A DNA stretch of 62,762 bases. Source: Roseinatronobacter domitianus (GTDB taxonomy: Bacteria > Pseudomonadota > Alphaproteobacteria > Rhodobacterales > Rhodobacteraceae). Made by a program: the position numbers and the translations under genes. Numbering within the stretch: position 1 is the stretch's first letter; the number at the start of each line of letters is the position of its first letter. Where the stretch lies: positions 1-62,762 of the forward strand of contig NZ_JALZWP010000017.1 of NCBI RefSeq assembly GCF_023336755.1. The letters run 5' to 3'. Below, piece by piece: positions 1 to 11,154 of the stretch. Under the pieces are notes generated by a model. The model did not search any database. It saw nothing but the letters and a program-made list of their open reading frames with translations, and was not told the DNA's origin.

Positions 1-72
1 CGAAATGTCCGGGAATGGTTTGCCGCCCGCAACCATTTCGCCATAATGTTCGAGGATCGCTTCAATGCGTAA
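1..72 (+). CDS. possible 3-prime end of a gene cut by the window edge
   Basis: Reading from base 1, 23 sense codons end at a TAA at 70-72, giving a tail ending in FEDRFNA that is rich in aromatic and charged residues. The minus strand over the same bases is also open (reading RIEAILEHYGEMVAGG), so the coding strand is not settled. No product can be named from so little sequence. Confidence 0.25.
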   Translation, partial: RNVREWFAARNHFAIMFEDRFNA

Positions 73-89
73 CCGTATCTGAAACCCGC

Positions 90-320
90 ATGGGCCAGAC
101 CAGATACACAAAGTTCATGACACTCCCCGCCTTGGTAAACTTTCTGTTTATTCCTTACATCGCAGGTTCAATCCTTATCTGGATTGTATATCCCTACACG
201 CTTTCACGGGCTGACTTTTTCCGAACCAGCCCGTTCTCTTACTGGTCGGGACGGTTGATTTCAGCGATCACAGGGCTTGGACTGGTTGCCTTCATCATAG
301 TCATGATGCTTCCAGAATAA
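90..320 (+). CDS. small two-segment membrane protein, unknown function
   Basis: A 76-residue protein (start MGQTRY; an alternative ATG at 117 gives 67 residues beginning MTLPALVNFL). Two hydrophobic stretches, around residues 12-30 and 55-75, are separated by a short polar loop containing RADFFRTSPFSYWSGR, so an inner-membrane protein with two spanning segments is likely. No convincing ribosome binding site decides between the starts. The gene ends 7 bases from the stop of the convergent ubiG gene. I do not recognise the family and assign no function; it could be a lineage-specific small membrane protein. Confidence 0.45.
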   Translation: MGQTRYTKFMTLPALVNFLFIPYIAGSILIWIVYPYTLSRADFFRTSPFSYWSGRLISAITGLGLVAFIIVMMLPE

Positions 321-327
321 CTTACGC

Positions 328-1071
328 TCAGTTGACCGGCTTCACCGACGCGGTAACGTAATTCACCGACAGGTCACGCTCTGACAGAGACCAGCTCCAC
401 CGTAGTTTGTCGAACACGAACCCGGTGCGGTCCACCGGGTCCAGCCCGGCGCGGCGGATCAGGTCGTATAGCTCATCCGGGGTGATGAATTTTGACCATT
501 CATGCGTGCCCTTCGGCAGCCAGCGCATGACATATTCCGCCCCGATAATCGCCATCAGGTAGCTTTTCGGGTTGCGGTTGAGAGTGGAGCAGATCATCAA
601 CCCGCCCGGCTTCAGAAGATGCTGGCAGGCGGTCAGATAGGCCAGTGGGTCGGCGACATGCTCGACCACTTCCATGTTCAGCACCACGTCGAATTGTTCG
701 CCCGCTGCCGCCATATCTTCGGCGGTGGTGTGGCGGTAGTCGATCTGCAAGCCTTCCTGCTCGGCATGAATTTGCGCGACCGGGATGTTGCGGGGTGCCG
801 CATCTGCGCCCACCACCTCGGCCCCAAGCCGCGCCATGGGTTCCGACAGCAACCCGCCCCCGCAGCCAATATCCAGCAAGCGCAACCCCTTGAACGGCGC
901 AGGCGCGGTCAGGTCGCGGTCGAATTCGGCGGCAATCTGCCGCGTGATGTAGTCCAAACGGCAAGGGTTGAGCATGTGCAGCGGCTTGAACTTGCCGTTC
1001 GGGTTCCACCATTCGGCGGCCATCGCCTCGAATTTCGCCACTTCTGCCGGGTCAATCGTGGTTGTGGTCAT
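328..1071 (-). CDS. ubiG: ubiquinone biosynthesis O-methyltransferase UbiG
   Basis: A 247-residue class I SAM-dependent methyltransferase, the usual UbiG length. It carries out the two O-methylations of the ubiquinone ring precursor in the cytoplasm. The N-terminus ([20 protein letters not shown] followed by [16 protein letters not shown]) is characteristic of UbiG, as is the SAM-binding loop [20 protein letters not shown] and the later [10 protein letters not shown] motif. An open frame extends upstream, but the start at 1071 is chosen because the UbiG family signature begins there. It diverges from the iminopeptidase gene with only 65 bases between starts. Confidence 0.93.
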   Translation of the reverse strand: MTTTTIDPAEVAKFEAMAAEWWNPNGKFKPLHMLNPCRLDYITRQIAAEFDRDLTAPAPFKGLRLLDIGCGGGLLSEPMARLGAEVVGADAAPRNIPVAQIHAEQEGLQIDYRHTTAEDMAAAGEQFDVVLNMEVVEHVADPLAYLTACQHLLKPGGLMICSTLNRNPKSYLMAIIGAEYVMRWLPKGTHEWSKFITPDELYDLIRRAGLDPVDRTGFVFDKLRWSWSLSERDLSVNYVTASVKPVN

Positions 1072-1136
1072 GGTCTCCTCGGTTTTTCCAATCTGCCCCA
1101 TGGCGGGCACGCGTTGTGATCTATATAGTCCGCAGC

Positions 1137-2117
1137 ATGGACAAACCAATCGGACACGATAACGCACATAAAGGGCTTTACCCTTACATCGAACCCTACG
1201 ACCAGAGGTTGCTGGACGTGGGCGATGGTCATCGGGTGTATGTCGAACAATGCGGCAATCCCGACGGAATGCCGGTTGTGGTGCTGCATGGCGGCCCTGG
1301 TGGCGGGTGCAGCCCGACCATGCGGCGCTTTTTCGACCCGGCACATTACCGCGTTATCCTGTTCGATCAGCGCGGCTGCGGGCGGTCCAAGCCTTCTGCC
1401 TCGACCCATGAAAACACCACCGCGCATCTGCTGGCGGATATAGAGCTGATCCGCAACACGCTGGAGATTTCGCGCTGGGTTGTGTTCGGCGGGTCTTGGG
1501 GGGCAACGCTCGCGCTTGCTTATACGCAAGCCCAGCCGCAAGCGGTGGCGCATGTGGTGTTGCGCGGTGTGTTCATGGGAACGCGCGCCGAACTGGACTG
1601 GTTTTATGGTGGCGGTGCAGCGCGGTTTTTCCCCGAACTCTGGGCGCAATTCACACGGGCCATACCTGAAGACGAGCACGGCGACCTGATCGCGGCCTAT
1701 TCCAAACGTCTGTTCAGTGGCGACATCCATGAGGAGAATCGGTTCGCCCGCGCATGGACGCGGTGGGAAAACGCGCTGGCCTCGATTGAAACGCGCGGCT
1801 TGCTAGGGGCCGACGCCCCAAGCGACTACGCCCGCGCCTTTGCCCGGTTGGAAAACCACTATTTCTCGAACGGATGTTTCCTGGGCGAGGATGGCGCGCT
1901 GATGAACGGGCTTTGGAAAATGACCAACGTGCCCGGCACCATCGTGCAGGGCAGGTATGACATGATCTGTCCACCCACCACGGCATGGGAGCTGCACCGC
2001 AATTGGGGCCGCTCGCGCCTTGAAATGGTGGGTTTATCAGGCCATGCGCTGTCTGAACCCGCCATCGCCCGCGAATTGGTGCGGGTGATGAACCAGATGC
2101 GCCACGTCGAAATGTGA
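1137..2117 (+). CDS. pip: proline iminopeptidase (alpha/beta hydrolase)
   Basis: A 326-residue alpha/beta-hydrolase that releases N-terminal proline from peptides. Family marks are [11 protein letters not shown] (oxyanion loop), [12 protein letters not shown], and the nucleophile elbow [14 protein letters not shown] with Ser in GGSWG. The C-terminal part holds the GRYDMICPP segment (acid) and LSGHALSEP (His). Length fits the family (about 315-330). The start at 1137 (MDKPIGHDN) is chosen over an upstream in-frame codon because the homologous region YPYIEPYD lies just after it and the longer form would overlap divergent ubiG. It is probably cytoplasmic; no signal peptide is visible. Confidence 0.9.
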   Translation: MDKPIGHDNAHKGLYPYIEPYDQRLLDVGDGHRVYVEQCGNPDGMPVVVLHGGPGGGCSPTMRRFFDPAHYRVILFDQRGCGRSKPSASTHENTTAHLLADIELIRNTLEISRWVVFGGSWGATLALAYTQAQPQAVAHVVLRGVFMGTRAELDWFYGGGAARFFPELWAQFTRAIPEDEHGDLIAAYSKRLFSGDIHEENRFARAWTRWENALASIETRGLLGADAPSDYARAFARLENHYFSNGCFLGEDGALMNGLWKMTNVPGTIVQGRYDMICPPTTAWELHRNWGRSRLEMVGLSGHALSEPAIARELVRVMNQMRHVEM

Positions 2118-2122
2118 AGCTA

Positions 2123-2139
2123 CATAAGTTTATCTTATG
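2123..2139. promoter_or_regulatory. palindrome upstream of katG, OxyR-like candidate
   Basis: CATAAG-TTTAT-CTTATG is a perfect 6-bp inverted repeat about 80 bases before the katG start. Its core has the T-N11-A arrangement typical of LysR-type regulators, and OxyR is the usual LysR-type activator of katG. No oxyR gene lies in the window, so the regulator assignment is an inference. Confidence 0.4.
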
Positions 2140-2203
2140 GAACGCATCAGAATAAAGAACTATTCCTGATTGAGCTTGCATGTTAGACCCATTCCAGATG
2201 TAA

Positions 2204-4384
<2,181 letters not shown>

Positions 4385-4403
4385 TCGCTTGCATCAACCA
4401 ACA

Positions 4404-4432
4404 AAAAAGGGGCGCCGCGTGCGCCCCTTTTT
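4404..4432. terminator. bidirectional rho-independent terminator
   Basis: A perfect stem GGGGCGC / GCGCCCC with loop CGCGT is flanked by A5 on the left and T5 on the right, so it can terminate both katG (plus) and the convergent HAD gene (minus), which ends at 4437. Confidence 0.85.
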
Positions 4433-4436
4433 CATG

Positions 4437-5084
4437 TTACAAGCCCAACAAATCCGGCAGATCATCCATCGACCGGAATACATGCGCGCCCTCTGTCGCC
4501 AGTTTTGCACCATCACCTTCAGGCGCATACCCAAAACAGCGCATCCCCGCCGCTTTTGCCGCGCGCGCGCCGGTTTGGCTGTCCTCGATCACAACGCAAT
4601 GCGCTTGTTCTACGCCCAAACTCCGCGCCGCATACAGGAAAAGGTCCGGCGCAGGTTTCGGCACACCCACATGCTCGACAGAGAAGATGCGCCCTTGCAA
4701 CCGCGCCCATGTGTTTGGGTGCTGGCCCAGCGTCACCTGCATTTTGGCAACGCGCCCGTTGGACGCCACGCAATAGCCGATGCCCGCCGCATCCAACCGG
4801 TCCAACAGGGGAACAACACCGGGCATCAGATCGGTCTTTGCGGCCAATCGCTCATATAAGCGCGCATAAAAGGCATCGACCCACCCCTCTGGCAGATTGG
4901 CCCCCATACCGCGCGCTTTTTGCGCGACACCTGAAAGTGTGCCGCCGATGAACTGATCGATCACCTCTGCCAAGGTCAGATCCAGACCACGCAGCGCAAG
5001 CTCATCTCGCAGGAAACTCAGCGTCACGGGTTCGCTGTCGACCAGCACGCCGTCACAGTCGAAAATTACAAGTTCAGGCGTCAT
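4437..5084 (-). CDS. HAD-family phosphatase (subfamily IA)
   Basis: A 215-residue haloacid-dehalogenase-like hydrolase. Motif I is IFDCDGVLVDSEP (both catalytic Asp), motif II is the Ser in CVASNG, motif III is the Lys in GVPKPAPDLF, and motif IV is IEDSQTGARAAKAAGM. The helical cap lies between motif I and II, as in beta-phosphoglucomutase and phosphoglycolate-phosphatase-like enzymes. The substrate cannot be told from sequence. It overlaps the 3-prime end of rsmD by 11 bases and is probably cotranscribed with rsmD and the flavoprotein gene upstream. Confidence 0.88.
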   Translation of the reverse strand: MTPELVIFDCDGVLVDSEPVTLSFLRDELALRGLDLTLAEVIDQFIGGTLSGVAQKARGMGANLPEGWVDAFYARLYERLAAKTDLMPGVVPLLDRLDAAGIGYCVASNGRVAKMQVTLGQHPNTWARLQGRIFSVEHVGVPKPAPDLFLYAARSLGVEQAHCVVIEDSQTGARAAKAAGMRCFGYAPEGDGAKLATEGAHVFRSMDDLPDLLGL

Positions 5085-5646
5085 TCGGGTTATATTCCAT
5101 CATGGTCACATACGTGTCGCCGTAGCGGCGTTGGTCGATCAGGGTGAAGCCTTCGGGCGCGGCTTGCGGCAGGCTTTCCTCCCAGACCACACGCGCGCCG
5201 GGCTTCAGCCAGCCGCCTGCACGTGCCGAGGTCAGCGCCGTCGCGCCGAAGCCCTTACCATAAGGCGGGTCCAAGAAGACCAGATCGAACCCCGCGCCGT
5301 GGTTCGCGCCCAAGGTGGTTGCATCGCGGCGAAACACCTTGGTGCGCCCCATAGCGCGCATTTTCTCGATATTTTCACGCAACAGCGCGCGGGCGCTCGC
5401 GCCATCGTCGATGAAACAGGCAAAGGACGCACCGCGCGACAGGGCTTCCAGCCCCAAAGCGCCAGTGCCCGCGAACAGGTCCAGCACGCGAATGCCGTCC
5501 ATCGGGATCGCGTTTGCGCCGTTTATCAGCAAGTTGAACATGGATTCGCGCACGCGGTCAGAGGTCGGGCGCAAATGCGCCGCCGCGTCCCCCGCGCCAA
5601 CATCAGCCAATTTCAGGCCCCGGAACGTGCCGCCAACGATTCTCAT
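5074..5646 (-). CDS. rsmD: 16S rRNA (guanine(966)-N2)-methyltransferase RsmD
   Basis: A 190-residue methyltransferase that modifies G966 of 16S rRNA on assembled 30S particles. The N-terminal MRIVGGTFRGLKL, the RPTSDRVRESMFNLL signature, the SAM loop VLDLFAGTGALGLEALSRGA and the catalytic LDPPYGKG motif are all present. Length is normal for RsmD. It overlaps the upstream flavoprotein gene by 4 bases (ATGA arrangement) and the downstream HAD gene by 11 bases, so translation of the three is likely coupled. Confidence 0.94.
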   Translation of the reverse strand: MRIVGGTFRGLKLADVGAGDAAAHLRPTSDRVRESMFNLLINGANAIPMDGIRVLDLFAGTGALGLEALSRGASFACFIDDGASARALLRENIEKMRAMGRTKVFRRDATTLGANHGAGFDLVFLDPPYGKGFGATALTSARAGGWLKPGARVVWEESLPQAAPEGFTLIDQRRYGDTYVTMMEYNPNDA

Positions 5647-6845
5647 GCGCGCAACAGTGCTTTAAGGTCGGTCGCCGGGTCGGCCAGGGCGTTTGCGTCC
5701 GGTGTCATCCCTTGCTCAATCATCCGTTTGCCAACCATATAGGCGCGCGGGTCGCCCAGCGCATCGACTGAGATCAGCGCATCCCCTTTGAAATACCAAT
5801 GGCTGCGCGCCTGCGCCTGCCGCACCACCACGCGATCATAGCCCATATTCAACCCAGCGATTTGCAGTTTCATGTCGTATTGATCCGACCAGAACCACGG
5901 CATCGGCACATAATCGCAGCACGCGCCCAACATGTTGTCAGCCACGCATTCAGCTTGGTCGATGGCGTTCTGCACGCTTTCCAGCCGCAACCGCCCGCCC
6001 TGCCACGGGAAGGATGCGCAATCGCCCGCTGCCCAGATGGCCGGATCGCTGCTGCGGCCCTGCGCGTCGGTGGCAATGCCGTTGTCCAGCGTCAGGCCCG
6101 CTGCTTCGGCAAGGTCTGTCGCGGGCGCAATGCCGATGCCCACAATCACGAAATCGGCGGGCAATTGGCTGTCATCCGCAAGCGTCACGCCAGTCACGCG
6201 GTCAGTTCCGTCGATCTGGGCCAAAGCGGTTTCCGTCAGAATACGCACGCCATGGGCTGCATGCAGCGTATGAATGGCCTCTGCGGTTTCCGGCGCAGCC
6301 ACGCGCGCCAATATGCGCGGGGCCATTTCCAGAACCGTCACATCCAGCCCGCGTTTGGCGGCGACCGCCGCCGCTTCCAACCCGATATAGCCACCGCCCA
6401 CGATAACCACGCGCGCGCCGGGGCGGAAGTCCTCTGCCATAGCATCGACATCGGCTAAACCACGCACGGTATGGACGCCGGGCAAATCTCCGCCAATGCT
6501 GGCAGGCAGGCGACGCGGCGCAGAGCCGGTGGTCAGCGCCAGCGCGTCGTAGGGCAGCGTTTCACCCTCCAGGACAACCGTTTTCGCTGCACGATCTATG
6601 GCGCGCACCCGTGCATCCATCCGCAAGTCAATACCTTGATCGGCGTAGAAGCTTTCTGGCCGCAGGAACAGCCGTTCCAGCGCCATGTCGCCCAGCAGGT
6701 AACCTTTGGACAAAGGCGGGCGCTGATAGGGCGGCACGGGTTCTTCGCCCAGCAGGGTGATGGCCCCGTCAAAGCCCTTCGCCCGAAGCCGCGCAACAAG
6801 CGACGCGCCGGCCTGCCCCGCCCCCACGACGACGATATTCTTCAT
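5643..6845 (-). CDS. FAD-dependent ferredoxin/rubredoxin-reductase-like oxidoreductase
   Basis: A 400-residue pyridine nucleotide-disulfide-type flavoprotein. It has an N-terminal FAD-binding loop (VVVGAGQAGASLVARLR), the PPYQRPPLSKGYL signature of the ferredoxin-reductase group used with Rieske oxygenases and P450s, a second Rossmann loop for NAD(P)H (VVIVGGGYIGLEAAAVA), the IWAAGDCA motif that contacts FAD, and a C-terminal reductase domain with WFWSDQYDMKLQIAG. No ferredoxin or oxygenase partner is next to it, so its electron acceptor is unknown. The start MKNIVVVGAG at 6845 is chosen because the fold begins there. It diverges from the peroxiredoxin gene. Confidence 0.87.
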   Translation of the reverse strand: MKNIVVVGAGQAGASLVARLRAKGFDGAITLLGEEPVPPYQRPPLSKGYLLGDMALERLFLRPESFYADQGIDLRMDARVRAIDRAAKTVVLEGETLPYDALALTTGSAPRRLPASIGGDLPGVHTVRGLADVDAMAEDFRPGARVVIVGGGYIGLEAAAVAAKRGLDVTVLEMAPRILARVAAPETAEAIHTLHAAHGVRILTETALAQIDGTDRVTGVTLADDSQLPADFVIVGIGIAPATDLAEAAGLTLDNGIATDAQGRSSDPAIWAAGDCASFPWQGGRLRLESVQNAIDQAECVADNMLGACCDYVPMPWFWSDQYDMKLQIAGLNMGYDRVVVRQAQARSHWYFKGDALISVDALGDPRAYMVGKRMIEQGMTPDANALADPATDLKALLRA

Positions 6846-6925
6846 TCTGCCCCCACTGGCCATGTTGTCCATGCATCCTATATGCCGGGTCAGACGAAAG
6901 ACAACAAACCGAAAGGGACAGGACC

Positions 6926-7414
6926 ATGACAATCACCACCGGGGACACGCTGCCAGAGGCCAGCTTTTCGCGCATCGGCGCAGAGGGGCCGGAACAGGTC
7001 GCTCTGTCTGACCTGACCAAAGGGCGCAAAGTCGTGATCTTTGCCGTTCCGGGGGCGTTTACCCCGACCTGTCATTCTGCCCATGTGCCCAGCTTTATCC
7101 GCACCAAGGATGATCTGGCGGCCAAGGGTGTCGAAGAGATCATCTGCCTGTCCGTCAACGATCCTTTCGTGATGAAAGCATGGGGTGAGGCAACCGGCGC
7201 CACCGATGCGGGCCTGACCTTGCTGTCAGATGGAACCGGCGCGTTTACCGCCGAAATCGGCATGAATTTCGACGCGCCGCCCGTTGGCCTGATGGGCCGT
7301 TCAAAGCGGTATGCGATGCTGGTCGAAGATGGCGTGGTCAAGCTATTGCACGCAGAAGAAAGCCCCGGCACCTGCGAAATTTCGGGTGGCGAGGCCTTGC
7401 TGGCGGCACTGTAA
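6926..7414 (+). CDS. peroxiredoxin, Prx5 (AhpC/TSA-redoxin) type
   Basis: A 162-residue thiol peroxidase that reduces hydrogen peroxide and organic peroxides in the cytoplasm. The active-site motif is PGAFTPTCHSAH, with the peroxidatic Cys in PTC and its Thr and Pro partners. A second Cys lies near the C-terminus in SPGTCEISGG and could resolve the sulfenate, as in atypical two-Cys Prx5 enzymes. Its stop codon overlaps the start of the next gene (TAATG), so the two are translationally linked. Divergent from a flavoprotein reductase. Confidence 0.93.
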   Translation: MTITTGDTLPEASFSRIGAEGPEQVALSDLTKGRKVVIFAVPGAFTPTCHSAHVPSFIRTKDDLAAKGVEEIICLSVNDPFVMKAWGEATGATDAGLTLLSDGTGAFTAEIGMNFDAPPVGLMGRSKRYAMLVEDGVVKLLHAEESPGTCEISGGEALLAAL

Positions 7415-8583
7415 TGGCGGATGGCGGGGCGCTTTCTGTCACGCTGGTTGCGTCACTGGACGACGTGACGGCGCAGGATTGGGATGCCTGCGCCTGCCCG
7501 GAAAGCGCGACAGGCCGCCCCGCCGACCCCTTCACCACCTACCGCTTTCTTCATGCGCTGGAAGCGTCCGGGTCCGTCGGCACCGGCACGGGGTGGGAGC
7601 CGCGTTACATAACGGTAGAGCAGGACGGCACGCTGATCGCGGTCGCCCCGCATTATGTGAAATCGCATTCTCAGGGCGAATACATCTTCGACCATGCCTT
7701 TGCCCAAGCCTATACACGCGCGGGCGGGCAGTATTATCCAAAGCTGCAAAGCGCCGTGCCCTTCACCCCCGCAACCGGCCGGCGCTTCCTGTGCAAACCG
7801 GGGTTCGAGGAGGCGGGCACCGCCGCCATTCTGCAAGCCATGGCGCAGGTCGCGCGCGACAACAGGCTATCTTCTGCGCATGTCACCTTTTGCACTGCCG
7901 AGGAAGCCGCGCGTGGCACAGAGCATGGGTTCCTGCACCGGGTGACGGAACAGTTCCACTGGGAGAATCCCGGTTATGCCAGCTTTGACGACTTTCTGGC
8001 GGCGCTGTCCTCGCGCAAGCGCAAGACCATCCGCAAGGAACGCGCCACCGCGCAAGATTTTGGCGGCGTGATTCGCGCCTATACCGGCGATGATCTGCAA
8101 CCCGAGCATTGGGATGCGTTCTGGGAGTTCTATCAGGACACTGGCGCGCGCAAATGGGGCACGCCTTACCTGACGCGGGCGTTTTTTGACATCGTGCAAG
8201 ACACCATGCGCAATGATGTGCTTTTGGTGCTGGCGGAACGCGATGGCGAACCGATCGCGGGCGCGCTGAATTTCATTGGCCGCGATTGCCTGTATGGCCG
8301 CTACTGGGGCTGCTCGGAGGATCATTCCTGCCTGCATTTCGAACTGTGTTACTATCAGGCGATGGATTTCGCCATTGAACACGGGCTGGGGCGGGTTGAA
8401 GCGGGCGCGCAAGGCACGCACAAACTGGCGCGCGGCTATATGCCGAGTGAAATCCACTCGCTGCACCATTTCCCTGAACCGGGATTTCATCAAGCCGTCG
8501 CAGGCTACCTGCGCGAAGAGCGTGCGGCGATTGATTACGAAATGATGGCGCTCGCAAATTACGCGCCGTTCCGCAAAAGCTAA
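7414..8583 (+). CDS. FemAB-like / GNAT-fold acyltransferase (DUF482, COG3146 type)
   Basis: A 389-residue protein of the family once called DUF482 and now linked to FemAB-like acyltransferases (peptidoglycan-recognition type). Visible marks are the N-terminal WDACACPE...PFTTYRFLHALE segment, SSRKRKTIRKER, WEFYQDTGARKWGTPYLTRAFFD, and the C-terminal GLGRVEAGAQGTHKLARGY and PSEIHSLHHF. The start is the ATG that overlaps the stop of the peroxiredoxin gene. The substrate is not established for the family; the gene recurs in alphaproteobacteria as a housekeeping neighbour. Confidence 0.82.
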   Translation: MADGGALSVTLVASLDDVTAQDWDACACPESATGRPADPFTTYRFLHALEASGSVGTGTGWEPRYITVEQDGTLIAVAPHYVKSHSQGEYIFDHAFAQAYTRAGGQYYPKLQSAVPFTPATGRRFLCKPGFEEAGTAAILQAMAQVARDNRLSSAHVTFCTAEEAARGTEHGFLHRVTEQFHWENPGYASFDDFLAALSSRKRKTIRKERATAQDFGGVIRAYTGDDLQPEHWDAFWEFYQDTGARKWGTPYLTRAFFDIVQDTMRNDVLLVLAERDGEPIAGALNFIGRDCLYGRYWGCSEDHSCLHFELCYYQAMDFAIEHGLGRVEAGAQGTHKLARGYMPSEIHSLHHFPEPGFHQAVAGYLREERAAIDYEMMALANYAPFRKS

Positions 8584-8592
8584 GAGGACACT

Positions 8593-8880
8593 ATGGCTGA
8601 CAAACTGACTGACCGCACCGCACTTGATCCGCTGCTGGCCAATGGCTGGGCGCTGGCCGATGGGCGCGATGCGCTGGAAAAAACCTATACCTTTGCCAAT
8701 TTCATAGACGCCTTTGGCTGGATGACCCGCGCAGCCATTGTCGCGGAAAAAATGAACCATCACCCCGAATGGTTCAACGTGTATAAAACCGTCAAGGTTA
8801 CGCTGACCACGCATGATGTGGACGGCCTGAGCGATCTGGATATCAAGCTGGCGCAGGCGATGGATAAGCTGGCGGGGTAA
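8593..8880 (+). CDS. phhB: 4a-hydroxytetrahydrobiopterin (pterin-4-alpha-carbinolamine) dehydratase
   Basis: A 95-residue dehydratase that regenerates the pterin cofactor after aromatic hydroxylation. The signature [18 protein letters not shown] carries the two conserved His and the Trp, followed by [14 protein letters not shown]. Length is typical. It lies 9 bases after the preceding gene, with AGAGGA before the ATG, so it is probably in the same transcript as the peroxiredoxin. No phenylalanine hydroxylase gene is visible here. Confidence 0.93.
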   Translation: MADKLTDRTALDPLLANGWALADGRDALEKTYTFANFIDAFGWMTRAAIVAEKMNHHPEWFNVYKTVKVTLTTHDVDGLSDLDIKLAQAMDKLAG

Positions 8881-8925
8881 CATCCCCCCTCGCCAAGCGC
8901 CACGTTTCACCGTATCGCAGGCGGC

Positions 8926-10008
8926 ATGGATGATTACACGATTTTCATGGCCTGCCTGCCGGGGTTTGAGCCGCTCTTGCTGGCAGAGACGCAAGAGCTT
9001 GGCTTTGACACAAGCGCCCTGCCCGGCGGGGTGGAATTTACAGGCGGCATGGCAGAGATCGCCCGCGCCAACCGCGAAAGCCGCTTGGCAAGCCGCGTGC
9101 TGGTGCGCATTGGCGAATTTCGCGCGCTGCATCTGGCGCAACTGGACAAGCGGTTGCGCAAGCTGCCTTGGTCCGATTGGCTGCGCGCCGATGTGCCGGT
9201 GCGGGTGGAGGCAAGCTGCACCCGGTCGCGCATTTACCACCAGAAAGCGGCAGCGCAACGGGTGGAACGCGCGATAACGGATATTGTCGGCGCCCCGCTT
9301 GCGACAGATGGCCTGCGGATGATGCTGCGCATCGACGATGATCTGGCGACGATCTCTATGGATACCTCGGGCGAGGGGCTGCACAAACGCGGCTTCAAGC
9401 AGTTCACCGGCAAGGCCCCCTTGCGCGAAACCATGGCTGCCGGGTTCATGAGACAGATGGGCTATGACGGCAGCCAGCCAGTGCTGGACCCGATGTGCGG
9501 ATCAGGCACATTCCTGCTGGAAGCCGCCGAGATTGCCGCCGGTCTGGCACCGGGGCGCGGGCGTGATTTCGCGTTCGAACAGTTCGCAGGTGCGGCCAAG
9601 CTGCATCCCGTCCCGCCGGTATCGCGCACGCCCGAGCTACGCTATTTCGGCTATGACCGCGACCAAGGCGCAATCCACGGCGCGCGCGCCAATGCCGAGC
9701 GAGCCGGGCTGGGGGATTGGTGCCAGTTCACCTGCCAGCCCATCAGCGCGCTGACCCGGCCTGATATGACGCCGGGGCTGGTCATGGTGAACCCACCTTA
9801 TGGCGGTCGGATCGGCAATATCGGGCAGCTTTACGGACTGTATGCCAGCTTGGGCAAAGTGTTGGCCGAACAATTCCAAGGCTGGCGCGTCGGGCTTGTG
9901 ACAACCGAAACCAAGCTGGCCCATGCCACGGGGCTAAAGCTGGAAGCAGGCCCGGTCATCCCGCATGGCGGGTTAAAGGTCCGGTTATTCCAATCCGCGC
10001 CGCTGTAG
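8926..10008 (+). CDS. THUMP-domain class I rRNA methyltransferase, RlmL-like
   Basis: A 360-residue protein with an N-terminal ferredoxin-like plus THUMP RNA-binding region (roughly residues 1-155) and a C-terminal Rossmann methyltransferase. Motifs include LDPMCGSGTFLLEAAEIAAG (SAM binding) and the NPPYGGRIG catalytic loop (N-P-P-Y, N2-methylguanine type). This resembles the RlmL half of the fused RlmKL enzyme that methylates G2445 of 23S rRNA; the RlmK half is absent, as in many alphaproteobacteria. The start MDDYTIFMACLPGFEPLL agrees with the family. Confidence 0.88.
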   Translation: MDDYTIFMACLPGFEPLLLAETQELGFDTSALPGGVEFTGGMAEIARANRESRLASRVLVRIGEFRALHLAQLDKRLRKLPWSDWLRADVPVRVEASCTRSRIYHQKAAAQRVERAITDIVGAPLATDGLRMMLRIDDDLATISMDTSGEGLHKRGFKQFTGKAPLRETMAAGFMRQMGYDGSQPVLDPMCGSGTFLLEAAEIAAGLAPGRGRDFAFEQFAGAAKLHPVPPVSRTPELRYFGYDRDQGAIHGARANAERAGLGDWCQFTCQPISALTRPDMTPGLVMVNPPYGGRIGNIGQLYGLYASLGKVLAEQFQGWRVGLVTTETKLAHATGLKLEAGPVIPHGGLKVRLFQSAPL

Positions 10009-10074
10009 ATTGATGCGATTGCACTGGCCAAACGCCATATTTCAGAGTATAATGCTCGGGAATATGGTGGTCCC

Positions 10075-10503
10075 ATGCAAACACATCGCAAATTCGACAT
10101 AAGCCCACAACCAAATCACAGCGATGCCGCGTTGGCCTTGCTTCGGGTTTTAATGCGCACTTGTCGCGCCAAGGCCCATATGCCAGTCTTCGAAGCGTGC
10201 GCGCTACTGCACCACAGCCCCGGACAGTCAGCCCAAGTTTACGCCGATGCGCTGTTGAGGTCACTGGTTCAAGCCTTGCCCAAACCGCCGGTGATCCATG
10301 CGGTCGCGGCTCCAGAGCGGTCCTTCGATGAGAACTGGCTGCTGGCGCTTCTGGCCGCGATCTCTCGCGAAGACCACATAAGCGCGACATTCCTGCTGCG
10401 CGCGCGCTTGCCGTTGCATTATCGCCGGTCGGTAGGCTGGCTTGCCGCCCAACTTGCCGCGCGTCTGGACGAAGGTGAGACCAACAGTTTCTCTCGGATT
10501 TAG
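10075..10503 (+). CDS. hypothetical protein
   Basis: A 142-residue protein with no motif I recognise. It is moderately basic, rich in Ala and Leu, and predicted mostly helical, with segments ALALLRVLMRTCRAKAHMP and DENWLLALLAAISREDHI. There is no signal peptide or membrane segment. Codon use resembles that of the neighbours, which supports it being real. It stands alone between the RlmL-like gene and dps, with about 65 and 120 bases on either side. Confidence 0.6.
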   Translation: MQTHRKFDISPQPNHSDAALALLRVLMRTCRAKAHMPVFEACALLHHSPGQSAQVYADALLRSLVQALPKPPVIHAVAAPERSFDENWLLALLAAISREDHISATFLLRARLPLHYRRSVGWLAAQLAARLDEGETNSFSRI

Positions 10504-10624
10504 AATATTTCTAAAAACTTCTTGAACGCTCCAGGGCCTTCGCATATCTAAGGGATAGCGGGCCGCCAGCTATGCGCCAGCCAGTCCCGCGCCCCAATCC
10601 AATCATATGACAGGAGGGTTGCGC

Positions 10625-11095
10625 ATGACCCAGACCGCCGCTCAATTAACCACGTCCGCCCAAGAAGCCATTTGCGACGCACTGACGCAAAGCGTTTCAG
10701 AAACCGCCATCACGACCATGCTGGCGCAGAATTTTCACTGGAATGTCAAAGGCATGGCCTTTGGGCCGCTGCATGATCTGTTCCAGAAGATCTACGAAGA
10801 TCACTTCACCGCACAGGATGACTTGGCCGAACGCGTCAAGATGCTGGGTGGCCATGCCGAAGGGCGCCTGTCGGAAATGCTGAAGCGCTCCAAGGTGGCC
10901 GAGCATGACGGCCATGCGACCGCAGAGGACATGGTGGCCCTGCTTGCCAAGGCAGAAGAAACGCTTGCAGCAACATTGGCGGGCACCGCGACCATCGCCG
11001 AAGAACACGGCGACCTGCTGACGCAGGATCTGGCCATTTCGCGTGGGCAAGTGCATGAGAAATTCGCGTGGCTGCTGCGCGCCCATCTGGGCTAG
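10625..11095 (+). CDS. dps: Dps/ferritin-like DNA-protection protein
   Basis: A 156-residue four-helix-bundle protein of the Dps family, which oxidises ferrous iron with hydrogen peroxide in a 12-subunit shell. The ferroxidase residues are visible in NFHWNVKG (His) and HDLFQKIYEDHFTAQDDLAERV (His, Asp, Glu). The ATG at 10625 has AGGAGG at 10612-10617 with a 7-base gap, which decides against the ATG at 10607. It is likely induced by oxidative stress or starvation, as usual for the family, in line with katG and the peroxiredoxin nearby. Confidence 0.92.
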   Translation: MTQTAAQLTTSAQEAICDALTQSVSETAITTMLAQNFHWNVKGMAFGPLHDLFQKIYEDHFTAQDDLAERVKMLGGHAEGRLSEMLKRSKVAEHDGHATAEDMVALLAKAEETLAATLAGTATIAEEHGDLLTQDLAISRGQVHEKFAWLLRAHLG

Positions 11096-11154
11096 ATCGT
11101 GTCGCGCCAAAGTGGAAACCGGATCTGTGCAAACAGATAAGCGACGGCTCCGGT

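Noticed and set aside
7867-9384. 505-codon open frame on the minus strand across three plus-strand genes
   Set aside because: It runs antisense through the FemAB-like, phhB and RlmL-like genes, all of which have clear family motifs.
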